The position numbers and the translations under genes are program-made. From Streptomyces sp. f51 (lineage in GTDB: Bacteria; Actinomycetota; Actinomycetes; Streptomycetales; Streptomycetaceae), in contig NZ_CP149798.1 of assembly GCF_037940415.1 (NCBI RefSeq), forward strand, positions 4,023,001 through 4,087,000: 64,000 nucleotides of DNA, given 5' to 3'. Position 1 is the first letter of the stretch. Each line of letters begins with the position of its first letter. The notes beneath the pieces were generated by a model. That model saw only the letters and a list, made by a program, of their open reading frames with translations, was not told where the DNA came from and ran no database searches. Below are positions 8,750 through 16,863 of the stretch, one piece after another.

Positions 8750-9487
8750 CTACTGGTCCGTCTGCTGTCCGGTCCCCGCGACGACCTCCAGCACGCGCGC
8801 GAGGTAGGCCTCCGTCGCGGTCTTGTCGATGCCGAGGCCGCTGAGAACGCCTTCGCCGTTCTCGAACTCCAGCAGGGCCAGCAGGATGTGCTCGGTGCCG
8901 ACGTAGTTGTGGCCGAGACGCAGGGCCTCGCGGAAGGTGAGCTCCAGGACCTTCTTGGCCGCCGGTCCGTACGGGACCAGTTCGGGGACCTCGTCGGCGG
9001 CGGGCGGGAGTGCGGCGAGGGCCGTCTCCCGGACGGCGTCCAGGGTCACGCCCTGTGCGGTGATCGCCTTCGCGGCGAGCCCCTCCTCCTCGGACAGGAG
9101 GCCGAGGACGAGGTGCTCGGGCAGTCCCTCCGTGTTGCCCGCGGCCTTCGCGCTGTTGTGCGCGGCCATGACCGTGCTCCGGGCGCGGGGCGTGTAGCGG
9201 CCGAAGCCCTGGCTGGGGTCGAGGTCCGCCTCCGCCTTCGGCACGAACCGCTTCTGCGCCGCCTGCCGGGTGACGCCCATGCTCCTGCCGATGTCGGTCC
9301 AGGACGCTCCTGACCGGCGTGCCTGATCCACGAAGTGCCCGATCAGGTGGTCGGCCACGTCACCCAGGTGATCTGCCGCGATGACCGCGTCCTGGAGCTG
9401 GTCGAGCGCGTCGGTGTGCACTTTCTTGATGGCCTCGATGAGGTCGTCGAGGCGTACGGATGCCTTGCCCGGTGAGTTCGTCGTCAT
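8750..9487 (-). CDS. HTH plus Clp N-domain protein (putative self-regulating repressor)
   Basis: The 245-residue protein joins a DNA-binding-like head to the substrate-binding N-domain of Clp chaperones. Residues 63-81 (SWTDIGRSMGVTRQAAQKRF) read as a helix-turn-helix of the kind found in small Streptomyces regulators, and residues 100-240 hold two Clp_N repeats (TPRARSTVMAAHNSAK, LPEHLVLGLL, FREALRLGHNYVGTEHILLALL). It has no ATPase domain, so it cannot unfold proteins itself; it may sense or compete for ClpC substrates or adaptors. Two exact palindromes cover the promoter. The ATG at 9485-9487 follows a -10 box by 6 nt without a ribosome site, so the mRNA is probably leaderless. The family is common in Streptomyces but its function is not settled. 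Confidence 0.8.
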   Translation of the reverse strand: MTTNSPGKASVRLDDLIEAIKKVHTDALDQLQDAVIAADHLGDVADHLIGHFVDQARRSGASWTDIGRSMGVTRQAAQKRFVPKAEADLDPSQGFGRYTPRARSTVMAAHNSAKAAGNTEGLPEHLVLGLLSEEEGLAAKAITAQGVTLDAVRETALAALPPAADEVPELVPYGPAAKKVLELTFREALRLGHNYVGTEHILLALLEFENGEGVLSGLGIDKTATEAYLARVLEVVAGTGQQTDQ

Positions 9488-9488
9488 G

Positions 9489-9535
9489 TGTCAACGCTAG
9501 GTTGACAGTGGGCGACTGTCAACCCGACGTTGACA
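9489..9535 (-). promoter_or_regulatory. Leaderless promoter overlapped by two identical palindromes
   Basis: Two 19-bp palindromes TGTCAAC-N5-GTTGACA lie at 9489-9507 and 9517-9535, centres 28 bp apart. Read on the minus strand the upstream one supplies a perfect -35 TTGACA and the downstream one the -10 TAGCGT (17-nt spacing), which ends 6 nt before the ATG of the Clp_N gene. A repressor on these sites would block RNA polymerase. The regulator's own HTH is the obvious candidate. Confidence 0.75.
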
Positions 9536-9664
9536 CTTGATGTCGTGTGGATCCCGCGAGGCCGCAAGAGCCGCCCGGCGCGCTGTCCACAGGGTGTGGA
9601 CGAGCGAACGGCTCCGGCCCGGGGCGTACGCCGGCCCCCGCCCCGCCCGTGACACGATCGGGGG

Positions 9665-10792
9665 ATGAGTACGTCCAGCACCGTGGAGCGCGCCTTCGCG
9701 GCCGCCCTCTACGCCGACTCCGACTCGGCCCTCGACACCGGAGCCTCCGTGCTCGCGGCCGACCCGGCCTCCGACGCCGAACTCGCCCGGCGTGGCGAGG
9801 AGTTCGTCGCGGCTGCCTGGCGGCGCGGCTGGCAGCCCGCCGATGTCGTACGGATCGTGCGGCGCGACCTGGACGACGTCCACGTACGCCTGCTGATCTC
9901 CTCGATCCTCAAGGAGGGGGAGGGCGAGCGCGCGCCCCGGGGTGCGCGCTGGGCGGCCCAGCTGGAGGAGTTGGAGGCCGAGCCGCACGACCTCAGGACC
10001 GACCGCTTCTCGCGTGCCACCGCGACCCTGGAGCTCTACCGTCTGCTCCTGCGCCTGCCCTCCATCGAGCCGCTGGAGGCGCCCAGGCCGCCGGTCACGG
10101 CCGCCGCCCCGCAGGAGACGCGCATGCTCGCCCGGATCCGCGCCCTCCTCGCGAAGGCGGAGGCGACCGGGTTCCCGGAGGAGGCGGAGGCGCTCAGTGC
10201 CAAGGCGCAGGAGCTGATGGCGCGGCACAGCATCGACGAGGCGCTGATCGCGGCCCGGACCCACGCGAAGGACACGCCCGGCGCCTGCCGTATCGGCGTC
10301 GAGGCGCCCTACGAGACGGCCAAGGCGGTGCTCCTGGACGCGGTCGCTGGGGCGAACCGCTGCCGCGCCGTGTGGAACGAGGCCCTCTGTTTCTCGACCG
10401 TCGTCGGCTTCGAACCCGATCTGGAGGCGGTCGAGCTCCTCTACACCTCGCTTCTCGTCCAGGCGACGGCGGCGATGACGAAGGTGGAGGCGGCGCAGCG
10501 GGCGGGCGGGCGCAAGCGTACGAAGACCTTCCGGCAGTCGTTCCTGGCCGCGTACGCGCACCGCATCGGCGACCGGCTCGCCTCGGTCGCCGAGGAGCAG
10601 GTGACCGCCACGGAGGGGGAGTTGCTGCCGGTCCTGGCGGCCCGTGACGTGGCGGTCGCGGACCACCTGGACCGGATGTTCCCGGAGACGGTCACGACGC
10701 GGATGCGCGGGGTCACCGACGAGGCCGGGTGGCACGAGGGCGCGGCGGCTGCGGACCGGGCGCAGGTCAGGGGCCGACGCCCGCTTCCGTAG
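9665..10792 (+). CDS. DUF2786 domain protein
   Basis: The 375-residue product has the DUF2786 signature in its centre, RMLARIRALLAKAEATGFPEEAEALSAKAQELMARHSID, which here is residues 155-195 or so (written in pieces: LLAKAEAT, PEEAEALSAKAQ, LMARHSID). The motif is an alpha-helical region of unknown function seen in actinobacteria and phages. The flanking parts are helical and basic, and no enzyme motif is visible; the protein is probably cytoplasmic. The ATG at 9665 is preceded by CGGGGG and by a CACGAT hexamer 6 nt upstream. It is divergent from the Clp_N gene, but none of the operator's -35 boxes has a matching -10 in this direction. Confidence 0.75.
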   Translation: MSTSSTVERAFAAALYADSDSALDTGASVLAADPASDAELARRGEEFVAAAWRRGWQPADVVRIVRRDLDDVHVRLLISSILKEGEGERAPRGARWAAQLEELEAEPHDLRTDRFSRATATLELYRLLLRLPSIEPLEAPRPPVTAAAPQETRMLARIRALLAKAEATGFPEEAEALSAKAQELMARHSIDEALIAARTHAKDTPGACRIGVEAPYETAKAVLLDAVAGANRCRAVWNEALCFSTVVGFEPDLEAVELLYTSLLVQATAAMTKVEAAQRAGGRKRTKTFRQSFLAAYAHRIGDRLASVAEEQVTATEGELLPVLAARDVAVADHLDRMFPETVTTRMRGVTDEAGWHEGAAAADRAQVRGRRPLP

Positions 10793-11062
10793 CGGCCCCA
10801 CGCACCCGTCTCCGTAGAGCCGGCGCGCGCCCTGTCCCGTAGGGCCGACCACGCGCCCGTCTCCGTAGAGCCGGCGCGCGCCCCGTCCCGTAGGGCCGAC
10901 CACGCGCCCCGTCTCTGTAGGGTCGGCCGCGCGCCCTGTCTCCGGAGAGTCGGCGCGCGCCCCGCCGCCGTGGGGCCCGCCGCGCGCCCTGTCCCCGTAG
11001 AGCCGGCCGTGAGCCCGTATCGCCTTCCCGGGAACGTGGTGCCGGGGTCGTGATGTTCGTCG
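10793..11062. repeat. GC-rich direct repeats (about 51 bp) between convergent genes
   Basis: Copies begin near 10810, 10861 and 10913, the first two almost identical and each made of two related halves (CTCCGTAGAGCCGGCGCGCGC and a CCCGTAGGGCCGACCACGCG half). A degenerate tail runs to about 11010. No gene or clear terminator hairpin is seen; it separates DUF2786 from the minus-strand lipoprotein. Confidence 0.7.
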
Positions 11063-11611
11063 TCAGTCGCCCGCGTGCTGGAACGGTGTCACGGAGGCGT
11101 TCGGCTCGCTCGCCGATCCCTTGCCCGCCAGCGGGCCGTACGACCACGGGAAGCTCTGCGTGGTGTCGGCGCCGGGCAGGGCGATCTTCAGCGTCTTCAC
11201 GGCGAGGGTCTTCGCGTCGCCCTCCGCGCCCCGCACATAGGTGATGGTGAAGGACGCGGTGTCGCCCTTGGCCAGGGTCAGTTCCTCCGGCGCCGCGGAC
11301 TTGTCCGCCGCGATGTCGGCGGAGGTGCCGCCCGCCACCACGGAGAGTCCGGGGAAGCCCTTCAGGGTGCACCGGGCGCCCTTGTTGGTGAGGGTCACCG
11401 GGATGTTGCCCGTGTCGCCGGCTGCCGTGGCGGCGTTCGCGGGACCGACCTGGATCCCGCTGTCACCGATCGCACAGGCCCCGGCGGCGGCCTTCTTCGC
11501 CGGGGCGGCCGTGTCGCCGGATTTCCCCGAGGTGCCGGAGCCGCCGCCGTCGCAGGAGGTCAGGGCGAGGGCCGCCGCGAGGACGGTGACGGCGATGGGC
11601 AGAGCGCGCAT
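11063..11611 (-). CDS. DUF4232-type lipoprotein
   Basis: This 182-residue protein starts with a lipoprotein signal: MRALPIAVTVLAAALALTSC with Cys20 as the lipidation site after LTS. After a Gly/Ser/Ala linker comes a beta-rich domain with two cysteines (GACAIGDSG and ARCTLKGFPGLSV) and ITYVRGAEGD, matching the DUF4232 family found in many copies in Streptomyces. It should be anchored to the outer face of the membrane; role unknown. The ATG at 9609-11611 in the minus sense (11609-11611) has AGGGGA about 5 nt upstream, which decides the start over the longer frame. A second lipoprotein gene lies upstream on the same strand, separated by 245 bp. Confidence 0.82.
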   Translation of the reverse strand: MRALPIAVTVLAAALALTSCDGGGSGTSGKSGDTAAPAKKAAAGACAIGDSGIQVGPANAATAAGDTGNIPVTLTNKGARCTLKGFPGLSVVAGGTSADIAADKSAAPEELTLAKGDTASFTITYVRGAEGDAKTLAVKTLKIALPGADTTQSFPWSYGPLAGKGSASEPNASVTPFQHAGD

Positions 11612-11855
11612 GGGTTCCCCTGGGAGTCGTGACGATGTGCATGGATCATCACGCACCGCGGCCCACCGGGGTTGCCCACCCCCTGCCGTTCACCCGCACG
11701 GGACCGGTATCGCCCGAAATTGCCCGCTGGCGTTCCCGCCGTGTCGCGATGGGCCGACACGAACCCACGGTTTCGAGCTCGGGCGATCAGGCGATCAGCC
11801 GATCGAGCGACCGAGGGTCGGGCCGGACGGGCGGCAGGGGGTCGGGCGGGGGCGG

Positions 11856-12362
11856 TCAGGAACCGAGGCTCGCCGTGGGCAGGCCCGTGGGCAGCTTTCC
11901 GCCCACGCTCTTGGTGTACGTCTCCTTGCCGAGGCCACCCTCCCAGGTGATCGACAGCGTCGTACCGTTCACGGAGTCGACCATGCCGACGGCGCGCTTC
12001 TTGCTGCCGTCCGTGCAGGCGAGCCGGATCATCCGCATGCTCGCCTCGTCGGACGAGGTACCGCTGCACACGGTGCCTCCGGTCGCGAACAGGCCCGCCT
12101 GCTTGCCGTTGATCATGAGGACCACGGCCTTGCCGCCCGCCGTGGTGAGCCAGCTGCCCTGGAGCTTGCCGCCGCCGGCCGCGGGAGTGCCGGAGCCGCC
12201 GCCCGTGCCGGCCCCGTCCGTCGCGGACGCGCTCGGGTCCGACGACGGGGTCCCGGAGTCGTCGCTGCCGCTGCCGCAGCCGCTCAGCACGAGCGCCGCC
12301 GCCAGCCCGGCGGTCGCGGCCGCTATGCGCGCGTGGCGGGACGGGAAGGTCGCCGTGGTCAC
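11856..12362 (-). CDS. Small secreted lipoprotein, hypothetical
   Basis: The 168-residue product has a type II signal peptide with lipobox LVLSGC (Cys29), a Ser/Gly/Thr/Asp-rich spacer to about residue 60, and a compact C-terminal domain containing LQGSWLTTAGGKAVVLMING, TVCSGTSS and RLACTDGSKKRAVGMVDSV. It is likely a membrane-anchored extracellular protein with one disulfide; I recognise no enzyme family. The GTG at 12360-12362 is chosen because GGGGG stands about 6 nt upstream and the signal peptide then begins at once. Its neighbour downstream is also a lipoprotein gene, and both are minus strand. Confidence 0.75.
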   Translation of the reverse strand: MTTATFPSRHARIAAATAGLAAALVLSGCGSGSDDSGTPSSDPSASATDGAGTGGGSGTPAAGGGKLQGSWLTTAGGKAVVLMINGKQAGLFATGGTVCSGTSSDEASMRMIRLACTDGSKKRAVGMVDSVNGTTLSITWEGGLGKETYTKSVGGKLPTGLPTASLGS

Positions 12363-12955
12363 TGAAGCCCCCAAGGGTGGGATGGATGCGGGTCGCCCGA
12401 ACGATCGCAGCAAGCTATCAGGAGGGCGCGGGAATCCTGCCGGGGAATCCGGCGTGCGGTTGCTCACGGGGCCACGCCCCCAACTCCTCGGGCCCCGCTG
12501 ACCTGCCCGTTCTTGCCCGAGGGCCCCGGTGGACGCCCAACGCCCGCCGGACCGGCGCGCACGTGCGGCGGTCCGCGTCCTGGACCATTGCGTGAACACT
12601 GGAACAGTAAGGGCGCGGTATGCGTCTCTTCCTCATACACGTGGGATCCGATCCGGACGATCCCGCACGGATGTTGGCGCGGAAGATCATGGACGGGGGC
12701 CGGGGATCGCATGTGACGCGATTTCCGGGGAAAGCGCTTGACCGGATGCGGGCCGTACCGGCCTCCGGTGAGGTGCGGCCGTAGTCGGGCGAGCGGCAGC
12801 CGGTGGTCAAGGACCGGTGAGAGCTGTAACCGCAGGACCACCCCGCGTGCACGTGCATCTGCCCATGCATCTGCACATGAACAGAGCTATGATCCGAGTC
12901 AGTTGACTACTGCATCTATGGCCACCTCAGCCACTGCACGACCGGGGAGCGACCT
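12363..12955. other. 593-bp intergenic region with regulatory element at its right end
   Basis: I find no gene here. The left part holds the leader of the lipoprotein gene. The right end (12840-12955) is less GC-rich and carries the TGCATCTGC element described separately, then a GGGGAG ribosome site before the DUF397 gene. Confidence 0.5.
12847..12873 (+). promoter_or_regulatory. 27-bp element upstream of the DUF397 gene (copy 1)
   Basis: The element contains GTGCACGTGCA followed by two TGCATCTGC direct repeats 12 bp apart. The same 27 bp, with one mismatch, occurs on the minus strand at 14038-14064 ahead of the ATPase gene. Both copies point toward the gene downstream. A likely binding site for the neighbouring XRE-type regulator. 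Confidence 0.65.
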
Positions 12956-13240
12956 GTGGACCACGACGTGTTCGACGTGGATGACGTGTACGACGGTATG
13001 GCTGAATTCGTGTACAACGGCATGGCTGCGACCGAGCTTGACGGCGTCGCCTGGCAGAAGAGCCGGCACAGCAACTCACAGGGTTCCTGCGTGGAGTTCG
13101 CGCGGCTGCCCGGCGGTGACGTGGCCGTGCGGAACTCGCGGTTCCCCGAGGGGCCCGCGCTCGTCTACACGCGCGCCGAGATCGAAGCCATGCTCCTGGG
13201 CATCAAGGACGGCGAGTTCGACCACCTGATCGCGGGCTGA
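12956..13240 (+). CDS. DUF397 protein (BldB-like small partner)
   Basis: The 94-residue acidic protein ends in the DUF397 motif: LDGVAWQKSRHSNSQGSCVEFARLP, here seen as WQKSRHSNSQGSCVEFA followed by GGDVAVRNSRFPEGPALVYT. DUF397 proteins are small partners of XRE/DUF5753 regulators in Streptomyces (WhiJ/BldB-type systems); they may bind or neutralise the regulator. The first 40 residues are Asp/Tyr-rich and less conserved. The start is GTG 12956, with GGGGAG about 6 nt upstream. It forms a cluster with the ATPase gene (convergent) and the XRE gene; copy 1 of the shared 27-bp element is 83 bp upstream of the start. Confidence 0.85.
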   Translation: MDHDVFDVDDVYDGMAEFVYNGMAATELDGVAWQKSRHSNSQGSCVEFARLPGGDVAVRNSRFPEGPALVYTRAEIEAMLLGIKDGEFDHLIAG

Positions 13241-13409
13241 CGGCCGTGATCGCGGGCCGCCCCGAGCGAGCCGGCCGCGGGAGGTCCGGCCGGGGAACGG
13301 GCGGCCGTGTCGCGGCCGCGCACGAAACGGCCGGCTCGGGTGGCGCCGGACACGGAACCGGCGACGTCAATCGAGGGTGAGCTTCACTCTGCGTTCCGTA
13401 ACGCGCGTA

Positions 13410-13439
13410 GAACCGCGGCGCCAAAGGGCGCCGCGGTTC
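13410..13439. terminator. Bidirectional terminator, perfect 13-bp stem
   Basis: GAACCGCGGCGCC pairs exactly with the right arm around the loop AAAG. It stands right beside the stop of the minus-strand ATPase gene (13441) and 170 bp past the DUF397 gene, so it can serve both. Confidence 0.85.
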
Positions 13440-13440
13440 G

Positions 13441-13962
13441 CTATTCGGGGGAGAGCGCGGCCGTGTCGGGCTGCGCCCCCAGCCGGAACAGCGCCCAGAC
13501 GACCTTGCCGCTGAGCGTTCCGGCGAGCGGGTGCCAGCCCCAGCTGTCCGAGAACGAGTCGACCAGGAAGAGGCCGCGCCCCGACTCCGCCGCGAAGTCG
13601 TCCGAGTCGCCCGCGACGGGACTCTCGTGGCTGGGGTCGCGCACCGCGCACACCAGCCGTGAGGTCCACCGCATCAAGTGCAGCCGTACGGGCGGCCCTT
13701 GGTCGTCCTTGCGCGGGGTGTCCGAGGGCAGCGCGTGCCGCAGGGCGTTGGTGACGAGTTCGGAGACGACGAGGCAGACATCGTCGAAACGGTCGCCGAT
13801 CTCCCACTGGTCCAGCGTTCCGCGGGTGAACTGCCGTGCCTCGCGCACCGCTTCGTAGCGGGCGGGCAAGGCGCACGAGGCGGCGCTGGACACGGCCGCG
13901 GGGTCGAGAGGCGGAAGTCCCTGCCGTAAGGGTTCGAGCATGGTCGATCCATTCGTCCCCAT
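13441..13962 (-). CDS. Anti-sigma-factor-type ATP-binding protein (HATPase_c)
   Basis: The 173-residue protein has the GHKL fold of RsbW-like kinases: VVSELVTNALRHAL (N box, Asn binds Mg-ATP), AVRDPSHESP, and GRGLFLVDSFSDSWGW (G box). RsbW-like proteins bind sigma factors or their antagonists and phosphorylate anti-anti-sigma proteins; Streptomyces has dozens, many beside XRE/DUF397 pairs. This one has no other domain. ATG 13962 follows GGGAG by about 8 nt; ATG at 13941 is possible. Copy 2 of the 27-bp element lies 76 bp upstream, in the same orientation as copy 1 has to the DUF397 gene, so both are likely co-regulated. Confidence 0.85.
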   Translation of the reverse strand: MGTNGSTMLEPLRQGLPPLDPAAVSSAASCALPARYEAVREARQFTRGTLDQWEIGDRFDDVCLVVSELVTNALRHALPSDTPRKDDQGPPVRLHLMRWTSRLVCAVRDPSHESPVAGDSDDFAAESGRGLFLVDSFSDSWGWHPLAGTLSGKVVWALFRLGAQPDTAALSPE

Positions 13963-14037
13963 GCGAGGCACTCCCGGGTGTTCGCGGTCGTTGCGATGCA
14001 GCGGTGGCGCGGGGACCATGGTTCCGAATGCGTACAG

Positions 14038-14064
14038 CAGATGCAAGGGCAGATGCACGTGCAC
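14038..14064 (-). promoter_or_regulatory. 27-bp element upstream of the ATPase gene (copy 2)
   Basis: Read on the minus strand this is GTGCACGTGCATCTGCCC then TTGCATCTG, differing from copy 1 at one base. It is in the 299-bp divergent region between the ATPase gene and the XRE gene, which also has an AT-richer part (14090-14230). Confidence 0.65.
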
Positions 14065-14261
14065 GCGCCCGAATTGGACCTTAGTCTGCTACTTCTTGGT
14101 CATTTCTTCCTTCACCTTATTCTCAGTTGTCGGCCCTTCGCTGATCCTTTTCTGTGCTCCGGCTTTGGCTGCTTTCCGTTTCCGTAACTGAACGAGTACT
14201 GCTTGAAGTGTTTTAGTGGCAGACTTCGGCGTCTGGAAGACCGTTGGGGAGGCTGACGAAC

Positions 14262-15125
14262 GTGAGCGCTGGTGAGTCGAGCGGCTCGGTGGTGCGGCGC
14301 ATGCTGCTGGGTTCGCACCTGCGGCGCCTGCGTGAGACACGCGGCATCACCCGTGAAGCGGCCGGTTACTCGATCCGTGCCTCCGAATCGAAGATCAGCC
14401 GTATGGAGTTGGGAAGGGTGAGCTTCAAGACCCGCGATGTCGAGGACCTGCTGACGCTCTACGGCATCAACGACGAGGCCGAGCGCACCTCTCTGGTCTC
14501 CCTCGCCAAGGAGGCCAACGTCGCGGGCTGGTGGCACAGTTACTCCGACGTCCTGCCGAGCTGGTTCCCCACCTATGTCGGCCTGGAGGGCGCGGCCCAC
14601 CTGATCCGGGTGTACGAGGTGCAGTTCGTGCACGGTCTCCTCCAGACCGAGGCCTACGCCCACGCCGTCGTCCGGCGCGGGATGAAGGGCGCCTCCGCCG
14701 CCGACGTCGACCGGCGCGTGGCCCTGCGCCTGGAGCGGCAGAAGTACCTCGTCTCCGAGAACGCCCCCGAGTTCCACATCGTCCTCGACGAGGCCGCGCT
14801 GCGCCGTCCCTACGGTGACCGCGAGGTGATGCGCGGACAGCTCCAGCACCTGATCGAGATCTCCGAGCGGCCCAACGTACGTCTTCAGGTCATGCCGTTC
14901 AGCTTCGGCGGGCACTCCGGCGAGAGCGGCGCCTTCACCATCCTGAGCTTCCCCGAGTCCGACCTGTCGGACGTCGTCTATCTGGAGCAGCTCACCAGCG
15001 CGCTCTATCTGGACAAGCGCGAGGACGTCAATCAGTACGAGGGCGCGCTCAAGCAGCTCCAGCAGGACAGCCCCGGCCCCGCCGAGAGCCGCGACCTGCT
15101 GCGCGGGCTGCTCCAGCTCTCCTGA
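14262..15125 (+). CDS. XRE-family regulator with DUF5753 (WhiJ-like)
   Basis: The 287-residue protein begins with a Cro/CI-type helix-turn-helix (LGSHLRRLRETRGITREAAGYSIRASESKISRMELGR region, here about residues 15-55) and continues with DUF5753, seen in VYEVQFVHGLLQTEAYAHAVV and RPNVRLQVMPFSFGGHSG. It binds DNA and is controlled by a DUF397 partner in the WhiJ type systems of Streptomyces. GTG 14262 was chosen over TTG 14244 because GGGGAGG ends 9 nt before it. It is divergent from the ATPase gene. The nearby 27-bp element copies are the obvious operators. Ligand is unknown. Confidence 0.87.
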   Translation: MSAGESSGSVVRRMLLGSHLRRLRETRGITREAAGYSIRASESKISRMELGRVSFKTRDVEDLLTLYGINDEAERTSLVSLAKEANVAGWWHSYSDVLPSWFPTYVGLEGAAHLIRVYEVQFVHGLLQTEAYAHAVVRRGMKGASAADVDRRVALRLERQKYLVSENAPEFHIVLDEAALRRPYGDREVMRGQLQHLIEISERPNVRLQVMPFSFGGHSGESGAFTILSFPESDLSDVVYLEQLTSALYLDKREDVNQYEGALKQLQQDSPGPAESRDLLRGLLQLS

Positions 15126-15287
15126 CTCCCGCGTCTCCCGCGACTGCCCCGGGAGAGGCCGCGGACTTCTCTGGACTCCCGCAACTCCCTTGAAACACAA
15201 GTACGATGACATGTGATCAGACCGTGATCGGATGTCTGCTGACCCGGACCAAGGACTGTCTCGGCAGCACAGGGATTGAGGGAGCAC

Positions 15288-16748
15288 ATGTCGTCCTACT
15301 TCACCGACCTGGCCCAGCAGTACATCGACGGCGAGTGGCGCCCGGGAACGGGCTCCTGGGACATCATCGATTTCAACCCGTACGACGGCGAGAAGCTGGC
15401 GTCGATCACGATAGCCACGGTCGAAGAGGTCGACGACGCCTACCGCGCCGCCGAGCGCGCCCAGAAGAAGTGGGGCGCGACGAACGCGTACGCGCGCCGC
15501 GCGGTCTTCGAGAAGGCGCTCGCCGTCATCGACGAGCGCGAGGAAGAGATCACCGAGGTGATCATCGCCGAGCTCGGCGGCACCCGCCTCAAGGCGGCCT
15601 TCGAGCTGCACCTGGTCCGGGAGTTCCTGCGCGAGTCGGTCCAGCTGTCGCTGCGCCCCGAGGGGAAGATCATCCCTTCGCCCGGCGACGGCAAGGAGAA
15701 CCGCCTCTACCGCGTCCCGGTCGGTGTCGTCGGGGTCATCAGCCCCTTCAACTTCCCCTTCCTGCTGTCGGTCAAGTCCGTGGCCCCCGCCCTCGCCCTC
15801 GGCAACGGCGTGGTCCTCAAGCCGCACCAGAACACCCCGATCGTCGGCGGCTCCCTGGTCGCGAAGATCTTCGAGGAGGCGGGTCTGCCCGGCGGCCTCC
15901 TGAACGTCGTCATCACCGACATCGCCGAGATCGGCGACGCCTTCATCGAGCACCCCGTCCCGAAGGTCATCTCCTTCACCGGCTCCGACAAGGTCGGCCG
16001 GCACGTCGCCACCGTCTGCGCCGCGAACTTCAAGCGCTCGGTCCTCGAACTGGGCGGCAACAGCGCCCTGGTGGTCCTGGAGGACGCGGACATCGACTAC
16101 GCGGTCGACGCGGCGGTCTTCAGCCGTTTCGTCCACCAGGGTCAGGTCTGCATGGCCGCCAACCGTGTCCTCGTGGACCGATCGATCGAGGCCGAGTTCA
16201 CCGAGAAGTTCGTCGCCAAGGTCAGGACGCTGAAGACCGGCGACCCGAAGGACCCGGCGACGGTCATCGGCCCTGTCATCAACTCCTCGCAGGCGGACGC
16301 CCTGTCGAGCGTCGTGGAGCAGGCGATCGCCGAGGGCGCCACCGCGCTGCTGCACGGCACGACCACGGACAACCTGGTCGAGCCCTCCGTCCTGACCGGC
16401 GTCCCCGAGAACTCGGACCTGCTCCGCCAGGAGGTCTTCGGCCCGGTCGTCTTCCTCGTCCCGTTCGACGGTGAGGAGGAGGCTGTCCGGATCGTCAACG
16501 ACACCCCGTACGGCCTCTCGGGCGCCGTCCACACGGCTGACATCGAGCGAGGCGTGAACTTCGCCAAGCAGATCGACACCGGCATGTTTCACGTCAACGA
16601 CGGCACCGTCCACGACGAACCCCTCGTCCCCTTCGGCGGCGAGAAGCACTCCGGCATCGGCCGTCTGAACGGCGAGACGACGGTCGACTCCTTCACCACC
16701 ACGAAGTGGATCTCGGTGCAGCACGGGCGGAGCCGCTTCCCCTTCTGA
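15288..16748 (+). CDS. Aldehyde dehydrogenase (NAD(P)-dependent)
   Basis: The 486-residue enzyme has full ALDH marks: the NFPF cofactor loop, SFTGSDKVGR, catalytic Glu254 in LELGGN and catalytic Cys288 in HQGQVCMAANR, and the late PFGGEKHSG. It oxidises an aldehyde to a carboxylate. The nearest subfamily from memory is the benzaldehyde/vanillin dehydrogenase group, but substrate cannot be shown. ATG 15288 has GAGGGAG 5 nt upstream, which excludes the TTG further upstream. It is monocistronic; a 13-bp inverted repeat lies 30 bp after its stop. No promoter boxes are clear. Confidence 0.88.
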   Translation: MSSYFTDLAQQYIDGEWRPGTGSWDIIDFNPYDGEKLASITIATVEEVDDAYRAAERAQKKWGATNAYARRAVFEKALAVIDEREEEITEVIIAELGGTRLKAAFELHLVREFLRESVQLSLRPEGKIIPSPGDGKENRLYRVPVGVVGVISPFNFPFLLSVKSVAPALALGNGVVLKPHQNTPIVGGSLVAKIFEEAGLPGGLLNVVITDIAEIGDAFIEHPVPKVISFTGSDKVGRHVATVCAANFKRSVLELGGNSALVVLEDADIDYAVDAAVFSRFVHQGQVCMAANRVLVDRSIEAEFTEKFVAKVRTLKTGDPKDPATVIGPVINSSQADALSSVVEQAIAEGATALLHGTTTDNLVEPSVLTGVPENSDLLRQEVFGPVVFLVPFDGEEEAVRIVNDTPYGLSGAVHTADIERGVNFAKQIDTGMFHVNDGTVHDEPLVPFGGEKHSGIGRLNGETTVDSFTTTKWISVQHGRSRFPF

Positions 16749-16777
16749 CACGCCTTCGCGTGATCGTTCAGCGCGCC

Positions 16778-16814
16778 CGGACCCTTGCGGACAGAACCTG
16801 ACCGCAAGGGTCCG
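16778..16814. terminator. Perfect 13-bp inverted repeat with 11-nt loop
   Basis: CGGACCCTTGCGG (16778-16790) pairs fully with 16802-16814. It lies 30 bp after the aldehyde dehydrogenase stop and 50 bp before the DinB gene, so it is either the terminator or an operator. TAGCGT directly after it (16815-16820) could be the -10 of the DinB gene, which would make an operator role plausible. Confidence 0.6.
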
Positions 16815-16863
16815 TAGCGTCTTTCCTGTCAGCCAGGAGGACCCGAGGATAGGGCGGCCGGTC

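Noticed and set aside
9500..9560. Promoter for the DUF2786 gene from the same palindromes
   Set aside because: TTGACA occurs on the plus strand, but 17 nt later there is no -10 match, so only the minus-strand promoter is supported.
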